From the NCBI GenBank assembly GCA_963930655.1, contig OZ005608.1, positions 11,036,001 to 11,100,000 on the forward strand: 64,000 nucleotides of DNA, given 5' to 3'. The stretch is from Myrica gale. Taxonomy: Eukaryota; Streptophyta; Magnoliopsida; Fagales; Myricaceae. The position numbers and the translations under genes are program-made. Each line of letters begins with the position of its first letter. Position 1 is the stretch's first letter. Positions 50,201-55,862 of this stretch are shown here, in pieces. Below the pieces are notes generated by a model, which was given only the letters and a program-made list of their open reading frames with translations, was not told the origin of the DNA and did no database searches.

Positions 50201-51953
50201 TGCAATGTGTCGACACTTTTGGTCTATGTGTCGACACCTTCATCTTGGCTTGGGAACTTGCTTTCTGTTGAATGACCGATGTGTCGACACCTCTCTACTA
50301 TGTGTCGACACCTTCACTTTGGCTTGAAACATGCCTTCTGGTGTATGACCGATGTGTCGACACCATGATGACATGTGTCGACACCTTCAACACTTAGGCT
50401 GAAAAGTGTTTCTCTTGGCACCTTTAAGCAATCTCAAAAACATCTACAATGTAAAGATTTTCCAATAAGCTTGTGTAGTGGTGTTCAATTATATCTAAGG
50501 CCAATTTAAGCTTAGAGAACTCTTGATATCATTTTCTTAAAAAGATTTGCAAATGTAGAATCTAAAGGTCTCAAACTAGTTGAAAAAGTTTGTTATCATC
50601 AAAATCAAAAATAGATTGTTTATAAAACAACCTTGGGCTAACATGAGTCACAACTAAAATTTAACAAAAAACCTGCACACAGTTTCCTATTATTTTCTTG
50701 AAGTTTAGTGTTATTCAGTCACTCATAATATCTTTTCTTTTATCCACATATTTTGTTATTTTCTTCTTTTCTTTTTGTTTCTGTTCTCACTTCTCTTCAT
50801 CCATCTTCATTACTTTTTCCTCTTTGATTCGTTTGACTCTTTAGGGACAGTTTCAAAATCCTCTCTAATTTTGTTCATCTGAAAGAACATACTCATAATC
50901 CCAGGTAGATTTCTTGACTACACAGGATAGTTAATCTTTGTCCATGATCTTCCTTACGTCCTCCTTTGTCGGGTCCGTCAGATCTGCTTCTGTTCCCACT
51001 CAGCAGAACCTTGCTCTTTCAGCTTTTATGCCACACTCATCTTTTTCTTTGGAATTTTCGTATCCTCAAAGAATCTTTCAACATAGTTCAGCCGATCTAC
51101 AAAACCTTCTATATGTAGACAATGACCAAAGCTGGATAGACCAATTTTTATGAGAAAAACAATCTGACCATTGTGTGGATTAGCCATCGAGGCAGGGAGT
51201 AAACAGCACCTGGATAGTAACAGATGTAGCGTAGGTAATAGAGAAGAGAAGAACACAACTCTCTTAAATTCTTGAACGAGGAAAAAGGAAAAAAAGAAGA
51301 AACTCACCCTATACTGAACCAACTTAATAATAAGCTGAACTGATATATTTGAGTATAATGAGATTAGTAAAATCCTATAAATGCTCTAAATAGTATTTCT
51401 GAAGTTACCACAGAAGTATCTTTACAAAAGAAATAATCAGCGTTACTAGAAGACTTTAAAAATGAACTGTTTAGGTGTGGTGCAGGATGAGTCTCTATTG
51501 AGTTTACCTTGTTTGACACCTTCAATGGAGCATACCAGAGGATTCAAAAGAACTCATGTCGAATCCCAAAATTATGTATTAAACATTGCCTAATCATTTG
51601 CTGATATCCTAATTTATGTTTCCTGTGAAGTTAAACTTACAATTTTCTTCGGTGAGTATTTCTGTGACATGTATGCTAGGTATCGAATATTTCATCGCTT
51701 CCTGCATGAGTTATGTGAATATTTTGATCTACACCCAGTGAATGTGTCATTGAAAAGTATTCTTTGTACTTTTTATAGGTACTGTCAAATTGGAAATGCG
51801 GTTGCTGTTCCTGTTGCACGAGCCTTGGGATATGCCCTAGGATTGGCATTTCAGAAGCGCAGTGGAGACGAACCTCTTATGACACTTCCCCCCAAGTTTT
51901 CTCATTCTAATTACCTCCAATTGGCGAAATCCCTGACTCACAACAGTCATTAG
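12989..51953 (+). CDS. CMT2: CMT2-type chromomethylase (cytosine-5 DNA methyltransferase), 23 exons
   Basis: This plant nuclear enzyme uses S-adenosylmethionine to methylate cytosine in CHH and CHG contexts, guided by binding to H3K9-methylated chromatin. In Arabidopsis CMT2 maintains methylation of long heterochromatic transposons. Exons joined here: 12989-13498, 16277-16311, 16407-17202, 27570-27604, 27707-27809, 29803-29907, 30001-30120, 32051-32144, 38322-38527, 38635-38700, 38791-39039, 40012-40070, 40150-40216, 40318-40647, 41020-41088, 41175-41261, 41343-41430, 46576-46694, 46768-46869, 48221-48264, 48355-48424, 48500-48603, 51779-51953. All 22 introns are GT-AG and phases agree, giving 3,633 nt (about 1,210 aa plus stop). 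Arabidopsis CMT2 is about 1,295 aa as I recall, and CMT3 much shorter. The long N-terminus, [18 protein letters not shown] and SGYNRFRN after PPCQG favour CMT2 over CMT1/CMT3. The start is supported by an in-frame stop at 12965. Confidence 0.93.
14573..14947. mobile_element. MITE with about 100-bp inverted ends in intron 1
   Basis: The left arm begins GGAAACATTATAGTGCGCCT and the right arm is its imperfect reverse complement, ending GTGCACTATGATATTTCC. Similarity extends inward through the TTATCTATGGG and TCTAATTnCATCTTATTGCGC blocks. Long inverted ends suggest a Mutator-type MITE, but a clean 9-bp target duplication is not visible. Confidence 0.65.
15323..15719. mobile_element. Mutator-like MITE in intron 1
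   Basis: Inverted ends of about 90 bp: GGATAAATACACTTCTCACC on the left, and GTGTATTTACC on the right as its partner. The flanks TTGATTTAG and TTGAAATAT agree at 6 of 9 bases, fitting a decayed 9-bp duplication. Confidence 0.65.
17600..17895 (+). mobile_element. 5'-truncated L1-type LINE, 3' end only
   Basis: It encodes the C-terminal tail of plant LINE ORF2, [17 protein letters not shown], ending LACLE-stop at 17823. The standard LINE 3' end follows (CTTTGTACTG, AATGAGATTGACTTACTTATC, then A14). A duplicated GGGATGAGATGTTCCATC lies just before it. I found no clear target-site duplication. Confidence 0.8.
18130..18265. mobile_element. AT-rich MITE-like segment
   Basis: GTGCGTTTGGTTTCAAAATT near 18137 faces partly inverted AAAATTTTGAAATGCC copies near 18260. 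It looks related in style to the 6229-6407 MITE. Ends are uncertain. Confidence 0.35.
18500..19235 (-). pseudogene. Copia protease and GAG-pre-integrase fragment
   Basis: The minus strand encodes [17 protein letters not shown], corresponding to the copia protease site that normally reads D-S-G-A; here it is D-L-D-A, so catalysis is lost. [13 protein letters not shown] follows. A second frame downstream gives [17 protein letters not shown], the GAG-pre-integrase signature. Frameshifts and the missing active-site residues mark it as dead. Confidence 0.75.
19428..19941. mobile_element. Mutator-like MITE with about 110-bp inverted ends
   Basis: The left arm starts GGGGTTAAGTCATTGTTAGC. The reverse complement of the right arm starts GGAGTAAAGTAATAATTAGC and stays similar inward through the GGTACCC, ATGCGATTTGAGACC and TTAACTTTTGAAAnTCATCAATT blocks. 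It sits inside an AT-rich segment (19236-20010) between copia pieces. Confidence 0.65.
20025..20905 (-). mobile_element. LINE fragment, ORF2 C-terminal region
   Basis: The minus strand matches the neighbouring LINE at 22190-24836 from its zinc-binding-RVT region (e.g. [18 protein letters not shown], then [17 protein letters not shown]) to near its 3' part. It has stops and frameshifts. The LINE 3' end and poly-A are missing, so it was trimmed after insertion or inserted incompletely. Confidence 0.75.
22190..24836 (-). mobile_element. L1-type LINE, 5'-truncated, ORF2 with RT
   Basis: On the minus strand it starts in the segment before RT ([20 protein letters not shown], near 24836). RT blocks follow: [48 protein letters not shown], then [10 protein letters not shown] and [13 protein letters not shown], then [16 protein letters not shown] and the zinc-knuckle-like [18 protein letters not shown]. 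It ends in AATAAAACTTTCCTTACTTATC and a poly-A (poly-T at 22190-22198 on the plus strand). Frameshifts disrupt it, including at the F/YADD site (SHLLSLMTL), so it is dead. Confidence 0.85.
24838..26575 (+). mobile_element. L1-type LINE, 5'-truncated in RT, head-to-head with its neighbour
   Basis: On the plus strand it starts inside RT just before the intact catalytic [12 protein letters not shown] (FADD codons 24930-24941). [61 protein letters not shown] and [17 protein letters not shown] follow, ending LACLE-stop at 26510. The tail CAATAAAGTTCTTCTTACAA has almost no poly-A and runs straight into another LINE piece. Internal stops (25037, 25631) make it non-functional. Confidence 0.85.
26575..27033 (+). 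mobile_element. Short 3'-end LINE copy
   Basis: It begins at the zinc-binding segment ([18 protein letters not shown]), then [14 protein letters not shown] and [17 protein letters not shown]. It ends in CTTGTACTG, GATAAGATTGACTTAT and two A-runs separated by CTTATC (27019-27040). It follows the previous LINE directly. Confidence 0.8.
27570..32144 (+). CDS. CMT2: CMT2 exons 4-8: BAH domain
   Basis: These exons encode residues about 448-600. Exon 4 is a 35-nt mini-exon ([11 protein letters not shown]). Exons 5-8 encode the bromo-adjacent homology domain: [14 protein letters not shown], the LGDCASIK turn, [44 protein letters not shown] and [13 protein letters not shown]. In chromomethylases the BAH domain helps bind H3K9-methylated nucleosomes. 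Introns 2 and 4, which follow the two mini-exons, are similar in length (95 and 102 bp) and both open with gtgagt. Confidence 0.92.
27810..29802. other. CMT2 intron 5, no insertion recognised
   Basis: This 2.0-kb AT-rich intron contains a G-rich patch near 28475-28500. No element ends, ORF or repeat stood out. Confidence 0.5.
30184..31936. mobile_element. Inverted-repeat element in CMT2 intron 7, interrupted by an LTR-like insertion
   Basis: TCAAAGGAAAGATTTGCTGG at 30185 has its inverted partner near 31913-31935 (CCAGCAAATCTTTCCTTTGA). A third, direct copy (TCAAGGGAAAGATTTGCTGG) lies near 31659, and GCTGGCCATTAAAT-like words recur between. An LTR-like insertion (30210-31623) starts inside the left arm. 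The superfamily is not assigned because I found no convincing target-site duplication. Confidence 0.6.
30210..31623. mobile_element. LTR-like non-coding insertion, TGTAATAGCCC/GGGTATGACA ends
   Basis: It has LTR-style TG..CA ends matching the terminal pattern of 7728-11338 and 58281-61430, and carries the related box GAGTCCAAATGACTCAATAA (about 30671-30690). No ORF. The flanking pentamers (CATTT, CTATT) agree only partly. A solo LTR is likely. Confidence 0.45.
32795..33091. mobile_element. MITE fragment of the GGATAAATA family
   Basis: AGAGATAAATATATTTTGTACC and the internal AACACTTTGCATTCTAAACT resemble the left arm of the 15323-15719 MITE. A partial right arm (GAGAGTGCAAAGTGTGAATT) is cut off where a LINE fragment begins at 33092. 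Confidence 0.45.
33092..33940 (+). mobile_element. LINE fragment lacking both ends
   Basis: On the plus strand it reads [16 protein letters not shown], a stop, then [35 protein letters not shown] and a tail broken by frameshift. It stops before the usual LINE 3' end, then a T-run follows. No poly-A or target-site duplication. Confidence 0.75.
33941..34984. other. AT-rich intron sequence with a short GCGCTCGAGCGC-like repeat
   Basis: Three similar units near 34490-34650 carry GTTTGACAAGCGCTCGAGCG-type words. No element ends or ORFs were recognised. Confidence 0.4.
34985..35112. mobile_element. hAT-like MITE piece
   Basis: AACCGGAAACCGCCACCGCT and AAAACCGGCCTCCCCGGTGT flank a short core, and the right end reads GTGTGCAGCCCTAG, a typical plant hAT MITE terminus. 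The left end is not defined. Confidence 0.4.
35113..36570 (+). mobile_element. L1-type LINE, truncated and internally deleted
   Basis: It starts near the RT catalytic block ([10 protein letters not shown], frameshifted), then [16 protein letters not shown] and [15 protein letters not shown]. The zinc-binding segment is missing: [19 protein letters not shown] joins its two sides in frame near 36270. It ends in TTTGTACTGG, AATAAAATTGAGCTTACTTAT and A9 (36562-36570). Confidence 0.8.
36575..36960 (-). pseudogene. Copia polyprotein fragment
   Basis: The minus strand encodes [20 protein letters not shown], the linker between copia integrase and RT (usually YK-YDP-S-K-Y-SMDVTF), with frameshifts around it. 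It adjoins the poly-A of the LINE at 35113-36570. Confidence 0.65.
37072..38087 (+). mobile_element. 5'-truncated LINE with perfect 14-bp target-site duplication
   Basis: GAGTATATATGAAA occurs at 37058-37071 and again at 38088-38101. Between them lies the ORF2 C-terminal region: [51 protein letters not shown]. The end is AATAAAATTGCCTTGTAAG and a short A-run. A few frameshifts are present. This is a clear target-primed insertion product in CMT2 intron 8. Confidence 0.92.
38322..41430 (+). CDS. CMT2: CMT2 exons 9-17: motif I, chromodomain, motifs IV-VIII
   Basis: These exons encode residues about 600-1006. Exon 9 has the SAM-binding motif [10 protein letters not shown] (642-650). Exon 11 ends and exon 12 continues the embedded chromodomain (about 748-795; EYEVSRL, then [15 protein letters not shown]), with the two Trp and the aromatic-cage context expected for H3K9me binding. 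Exon 14 carries catalytic motif IV PPCQG with the nucleophile Cys near residue 827, then SGYNRFRN, motif [11 protein letters not shown] (Glu about 869), and motif VIII QARLG. Exons 15-17 add the linker toward the target-recognition region. Every catalytic residue I know to look for is present. Confidence 0.93.
39040..40011. other. CMT2 intron 11, non-coding
   Basis: No insertion recognised. It contains a C16 run at about 39943-39958. Confidence 0.5.
41431..43385. other. CMT2 intron 17, left part
   Basis: No gene recognised. There is an (AG)n microsatellite near 42408-42424 and a G13 run near 42501-42513. Open minus-strand frames at 41912-42405 have no recognisable content. Confidence 0.45.
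43626..45485 (-). CDS. LINE ORF1-like protein, 619 aa, intact
   Basis: This is an uninterrupted 619-codon ORF starting [20 protein letters not shown]. Blocks such as [40 protein letters not shown] and [19 protein letters not shown] look like the N-terminal domain found in ORF1 proteins of plant L1-type LINEs, which bind element RNA. The middle is low-complexity Gly/Ala/Leu with a perfect 41-aa internal repeat. The C-terminus is acidic then basic ([20 protein letters not shown]). Only RCKACG hints at a zinc ligand and no complete CCHC knuckle is seen. Base composition is much richer in GC than the host intron. Function is inferred from the LINE-like structure around it. Confidence 0.7.
   Translation of the reverse strand: MMAYVRSLVIEAKKFHFSVSSLGLVTLSESSRKSRSFVRIGRHGVVWLANLFGKLVEGNVDADIPLKFKESSRAFLAQKCSNEHGRFVVLVEFGDRQRRGVVRIQEGRSGLGWQAFAQTCEEVISAIAELRRSSVGNAVAEVRKGVSYAQLVKGYSPETQEEGAGEFREPGKGIISNHLPRHVIRNIAVGGSAKSAGLDGEVWAQLMRLRDELDSLTKLVEEQLTEPRQGLRCKACGSLGLGQLGASAGVLASAQLACGAGVESWVGCMGQAGKGVGGSLGLGQLGASAGVLASAQLACGAGVESWVGCMGQAGNGPGGLADPGNDPRLPYEPETCAISDPLEMGSGADRIPLPVVGGPSSTTSVVAGQGSDDLPAPEQSTEAKAAFSRSSSGVLGMSNLGFLDTDRADQEGGKIPYGVLMEGVQFQDSGAGSSDKLVRPVVESASGVPSGGLEVEASVRGLFKTGSSVENSKTVLEMEVVEPGDMEKLGECSRTIQGAVVCVDDSVPEASGTEDGSFTSIVPLAVSLPHKALGGESPAWVLDMVSSVGEMVGLSCGGQEEKMRELFAALERDRAPIRSKTSRKSGGRMIRELKGLKSSINYEGSSSTARKTVTFGMDC
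44542..44787. repeat. Two tandem 123-bp units inside the ORF1-like gene
   Basis: TTCCCAGCCTGCCCCATACA starts at 44542 and again at 44665. The units are nearly identical through AACCCGAGAGAACCAC and keep the frame, duplicating 41 residues. Confidence 0.9.
46576..51953 (+). CDS. CMT2: CMT2 exons 18-23: target-recognition region and motifs IX-X
   Basis: These exons encode residues about 1007-1210. Recognisable blocks are [92 protein letters not shown] (motif X) and a short tail ending in NSH and TAG at 51951-51953. Exon 23 is separated from exon 22 by a 3.2-kb intron that contains a solo LTR. Loss of exon 23 by retention or early polyadenylation there would remove motif X. Confidence 0.92.
46870..48220. 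other. CMT2 intron 19, no element recognised
   Basis: AT-rich intron sequence with a G-rich run (GTGGGTGGGG followed by G's, about 47139-47160). No ORF or repeat ends seen. Confidence 0.45.
49008..50643 (-). mobile_element. Solo LTR of a copia-type element with perfect TSD, CMT2 intron 22
   Basis: It begins TGTGAGTCTT and ends GGGCTAACA, flanked by TGAGT at 49003-49007 and 50644-50648. On the minus strand the promoter-like TATAAATAGAAGAAG (near 49760) fits minus orientation, as does TTTTGATGATAACAAA near the sense start. Shared words with other LTRs here are GGTGAATTGGGTTTT near 49045 and GTGGTTCGGCC with CCTACGTCCACC near 49240-49270. No internal region or second LTR remains. Confidence 0.85.
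49890..50384. repeat. Array of paired GTGTCGACAC palindromes, about 74-bp period
   Basis: Fourteen sites, 13 of them perfect 10-bp palindromes and one (50133) a variant with TCTCGACAC. Starts: 49890/49911, 49965/49986, 50059/50080, 50133/50154, 50207/50228, 50281/50302, 50354/50375. Each pair is 21 bp apart. Pair-to-pair spacing is 73-75 bp except one of 94 bp. Between pairs lie related TTCAAATTGGCTTGGATGCT and TATGACCAAT words. The array lies inside the solo LTR. Confidence 0.93.
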
Positions 51954-52140
51954 TGTTGATTTTTACCATATGATGTTATTAGTTATGGCCCCTTTTTTAT
52001 TAATCTCTAATCAGTTGAGCTGATCTTGTAGTTTTTGGAATTGTTGAAACTTTAATACTGAATAATGTTGCAATCTTTGATGTACTGCTTCTGGAAAAAA
52101 ACTTCATTCTCTTTGAAAATGTTTCTTTTCCTTTCTTCTA
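51954..52140 (+). other. Presumed CMT2 3' UTR
   Basis: AT-rich sequence after the stop codon with AATAAT near 52060 as a possible weak polyadenylation signal. The end of the transcript is not determinable here. Confidence 0.4.
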
Positions 52141-52965
52141 TTCTCTAAGAAAAACCAGAAGGAAACCAGAACTATGTTTGCATCGATGGCGCAAAATTCT
52201 ACTAGAGGGTTTGTCGCTGACAAAATAGTCATAGCAAAAGCAATGAAAGTTTGGTGTTAATGAAGAAAGAAGGCTTAGTACATGAAGACTAGCTCAAGAA
52301 GCTAGGAATAGGATTGTAGACTAAAATCTACAACTAAAAAGAAAGCAAATTTCTAGATCAATTGAAGTGATTGCATGTTTTAGGGAAGACAGGCTAGAAA
52401 GTTGTAGCTCAAATACTGGGCTCATGATGTGGGTCACAGAAAGATATACCCCAGCAAAAGATTTGGGATTGTTGACGTGGCGAGCTATTTTGGTTGATTT
52501 AGTGGACGAAGCAAGTGTTCTCGCTCACCCTTTGGGGACTAGAAAAAGGGTACCTCGAGACTTTAGAAGCCGGTGTTAGGTTATATGAGTCATCTATATT
52601 ATGCAAACTGATGGGATAAGATATGATCGGCTGAGTAATATAAAGAGTTTAGGCCTAATAACCTTCCTAAACGCTTCCACAGCCCAGGAGAAGGTACGCA
52701 CCCCCAATTGGATATTCTGATTACTAGCCTTATTATTATTATTATTCCATCCTTAGATAATCCCTGACTAAGCATTGGAGGCTCTCTTCTAGTGTCAACC
52801 CCGTAGTTCTCTTTTATAGGATTAGAAAGGCTCATGAACCAGTTTGCTGCTCAGTCACATGGTGGTTTTTGGCATCATCACAAACTACGACCACGATGAT
52901 GCCATCAAACAAGTCTATGGTAGATGCCCATTTGGTGTATGTCATGTCCACCCTATTTAATTTTT
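52141..52965. other. Intergenic stretch downstream of CMT2
   Basis: No gene recognised. The short open frames at 52367-52579 and 52599-52835 have no recognisable features. Confidence 0.5.
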
Positions 52966-53984
52966 GGCTAAATATCTTCATCAGTACTTGGGGTTTAACC
53001 TTTTCCCCGATTGATCATTAGGGTACACTTTCCTAAAAGTATCTTTGGGGTTTGGACCTAATCTCATACTCATCCTGCCGTCAATTTAATTAACGGGATT
53101 GCACACGTGACTAACTGAGTACACGTCATACCCATTCATAATCTGCCACGCATCAATGGTTGTTGACTACATTATGACACGTTTTTAGAATGAGACCCAC
53201 ATGCCATATGACATGCCACGCTAAATTCAAGCCCTCCTTATACCCTAAGTGACCCTCATGTCCATCCTTTCAAGGAAAAAAAAAAGACCCCCATTGTTGT
53301 CGTTCTCTAACAAACGAAAAATCCTAAATAAATCCCTAACGACTCCTCAAATCCTGTTGAATCGAAGCAATACACGAAGGGATTTATGTCAGCAAACAAT
53401 GTATACTCATTCTGATTGCAACCAAAAACAAGATAGTTCGAGATGTTCTTGGGGCTTAAGTGATCCACCAGGCAGTATGAAAACTTGCCACCAAACTTTT
53501 TAGCAATGCTTTTGTGCAAAAGTGTAGTTGTTGTTTCGCAATCCCAATACACATCAGCTCCCATGAAAACTTTCCACCAAACTTTTTCTTGTTTTTCTTG
53601 AGCGGTACAGTTAGAAGTGTCTAATTTTGCCAGTATTTTTGTAGTTCACACATTGGGTTCATGATGGGTTCACGAAGAATATAGACTTTCTGGAGTCTTT
53701 CGGTTCGACGACAGGTTGTAATGATTTGGCGATTTTGGGGATTTTTGGAGATTTTGGCCATGAATATACACGTGGATTTTCATTTAATTAATTGTAATTA
53801 TTTTTAACCGAGTCAATTTCCATGTTTACTCAGTTAGTCACGTGTGCAATTCTGTTAATTATGTTGACGGCAAGATGGGTATGAGATTAAGTCCAAACCC
53901 TAAGGATACTTTTAAATAAAAGTGAACTCTAAGGACCAATCGGGGAAAAGGTTAAACCCCAGGGACTGGTGGAGATATTTAGCC
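52966..53984. mobile_element. Pack-MULE-like element carrying a gene fragment
   Basis: Inverted ends of about 165-190 bp: the left begins GGCTAAATATCTTCATCAGT, and the right arm's reverse complement begins GGCTAAATATCTCCACCAGT. They stay similar through GGGTTTAACCTTTTCCCCGA, GGTTTGGACnTAATCTCATA and CACACGTGACTAACTGAGTA. The flanking nonamers TTAATTTTT and ATATTTTTT agree at 7 of 9. No transposase is present. The core holds an aspartic-protease fragment. Confidence 0.72.
53307..53564 (-). pseudogene. Captured aspartic-protease (nepenthesin-like) fragment
   Basis: The minus strand encodes LLHKSIAKKFGGKFSYCLVD then HLSPKNISNYLVFG, the conserved stretch between the two catalytic Asp motifs of plant A1 aspartyl proteases, where FSYCLVD and S.L.FG are hallmarks. 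Only about 40 residues are recognisable and neither active-site D-S/T-G is included. It lies between the long inverted ends of the MULE-like element. Confidence 0.7.
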
Positions 53985-54460
53985 ATATTTTTTATACCAC
54001 CTAAGGAGGTTGACTTTAGGATGGGAGAGCCTAGGACTCTATCTATTTTACGTTTGCCCCCATCTCATGATTTTAGCCTTAATTATTAGACTCTTGATGA
54101 GGGTTTTGGGGATCAAAAATCATTGAATTCACGGCCCGGAATGATGTCATGAGAAATTTTTTTGACCAAGTATGTTATTGATTGTGCTTACTGTGTAATT
54201 AACATACTGTGCCTAGGAATAGCACCATAAAGTTGTTCTTTAAATAATAATTAGGTAATATAATTTAAGTGGTATGATAAAAAGATGGTAAAATGTAAAT
54301 ATCATATGCACCGTTGACAAAATTAGTTTTAAGACACTTAGATTCCATTTTTTTATTTAGAACCCTTTTTAGCATAGTTAGTGGAATAGAGACCCCATTC
54401 TGATTCTCATTAAATATGTAACGGAAATATCTCACATGGAATCTTGATTAGTTTGTACAT

Positions 54461-55862
54461 TGTGAGTCTAGGCGACAACTCAAGAGGGTGAGGTTAATTG
54501 AGTTTTAATAAAAAGGAGAAAAGTCATTTTGGAACTTCAAACTACTAAGCAAATTTCAAAATAGGACCTCAAACTACAAATCTTAACATATTGAGCCAAC
54601 GAATTACCAAATTTTATCAATTGCGCCCTTGAAAAAAATCCAACCATCAAACTCGTGCCACGTATGTTATAAATGAGCCATGTGGCACGATTTTGACCGT
54701 TAGATTTTAGTTCAAGACGCAATTTTATTAATTGTTGAAGTTGGAGGGCTCAATATGTCAAAATTAATAGTTTGGGGTCTTATTTAAAATTTACTTAGTA
54801 ATTCGAGGGCTCAAAGTGAGTTTATCCCTAATAAAAATTAATTTTTATTTCAAAGATAAGCCAAAATAAATATTCAAGATAGAATAGTACACCACAATCG
54901 CAGAAATAAAACAAATAAAGGAGAGCAAGGGATAGAAAAATGACATCGGTATTTTACGAGCTTCCAAGTGCTAAGTACCCATTACAAAGCGTTTTACGAG
55001 CTCACGCTACAACTCTCACCACAAATCCCAACAACCCAAGGTGAGATTCTTCTACCCTCACAAGTAGGACCAAATGTCTCACCACACTCAAAAGTTTTTT
55101 AAAAGATGAAAAGAAGGATGTAATAAAGAAAGACTCTTTAAGCCAAATGAGCAACTGTAAAGCACAATGATAAGCCAAAAAAACAAGATTGAGAATGAAA
55201 GTTTTTGTCTTGGTAGGTGTAACCTCTAGCTTTCTTGGGATCTGAGTTCTTCTCTTCTCTTCTCTTCAAAGCTCTCTCTCTTTTTGGAGGCTTGATCATC
55301 AATGATGAGTAAGAGGACAAGATCAAGAATAAAAGTCTTGGTCTTGAAGGAATTAACAGAGGATTTATTGGAATCTAGCTTCTTTTTTTTTGCTCTTTCA
55401 AGCTTTTTCTCTCTCTTAGAGGTTAGATCTTGAATGATGATACAAATCCTTACTTTTCTCTCTCCATCTTGTTCTATTTATAGTCTCCTAGACTTTGTTT
55501 CTCTTCCTTTTTAATCCTTTCGAAATCTATGATCAAAGAAGTCAAGTCAATCCTTAGGGCTTTCTTTGTGCAATGGCAGTGAACTGGGTACTAGGATGAG
55601 GAGCTAAAGTGGTCTAAAAAGAGGTTTGCTCCCCAAGAATGACAAGGGCCTAGGGCTAGTTAATGTTAATAGTGGAACATGGCTGCTATGAAAAAACATA
55701 TGTATCATGTTATTACTAACATAAAAACAATAGCATAAGGTGGTCATAAGGTTCCTCAAGTGTCTTCTTTACTCGATTAGGTATGGCAAAAATGTGAATC
55801 AAAGCTTCTATTTGTTGAGTGGCACATACTTGTATGGGTCAAGGGCATGATTTTGAGCCATG
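54461..55862 (-). mobile_element. Copia-type LTR fragment, minus orientation, interrupted by a MITE
   Basis: It starts TGTGAGTCTAGGCGACAACT like the solo LTR at 49008. It shares GCTAAGTACCCATTACAAAG and CGTTTTACGAGCTCACGCTA with it near 54970-55010, and carries TATAAATAGAAC on the minus strand near 55470. The far end (GGGCTAACA) is missing. It abuts an oppositely oriented LTR. Confidence 0.6.
54515..54828. mobile_element. Mutator-like MITE with perfect 9-bp TSD
   Basis: TAATAAAAA lies at 54506-54514 and 54829-54837. Inverted ends run about 100 bp: left GGAGAAAAGTCATTTTGGAA, right partner GGGATAAACTCACTTTGAGC, then shared CAAACTA, AAnTTnAAAATAnGACC and CATATTGAGCC words. Non-coding, 314 bp. 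Confidence 0.85.

Noticed and set aside
49890..50327. 145-aa plus-strand ORF with Cys/Thr/Val repeats and two minus-strand ORFs
   Set aside because: They are translations of the GTGTCGACAC tandem repeat and exist only because the array has few stops.
49890..50384. CRISPR-like regular repeat array
   Set aside because: The repeats are 10-bp palindromes with similar, not unique, spacers, inside a plant LTR with a target-site duplication.
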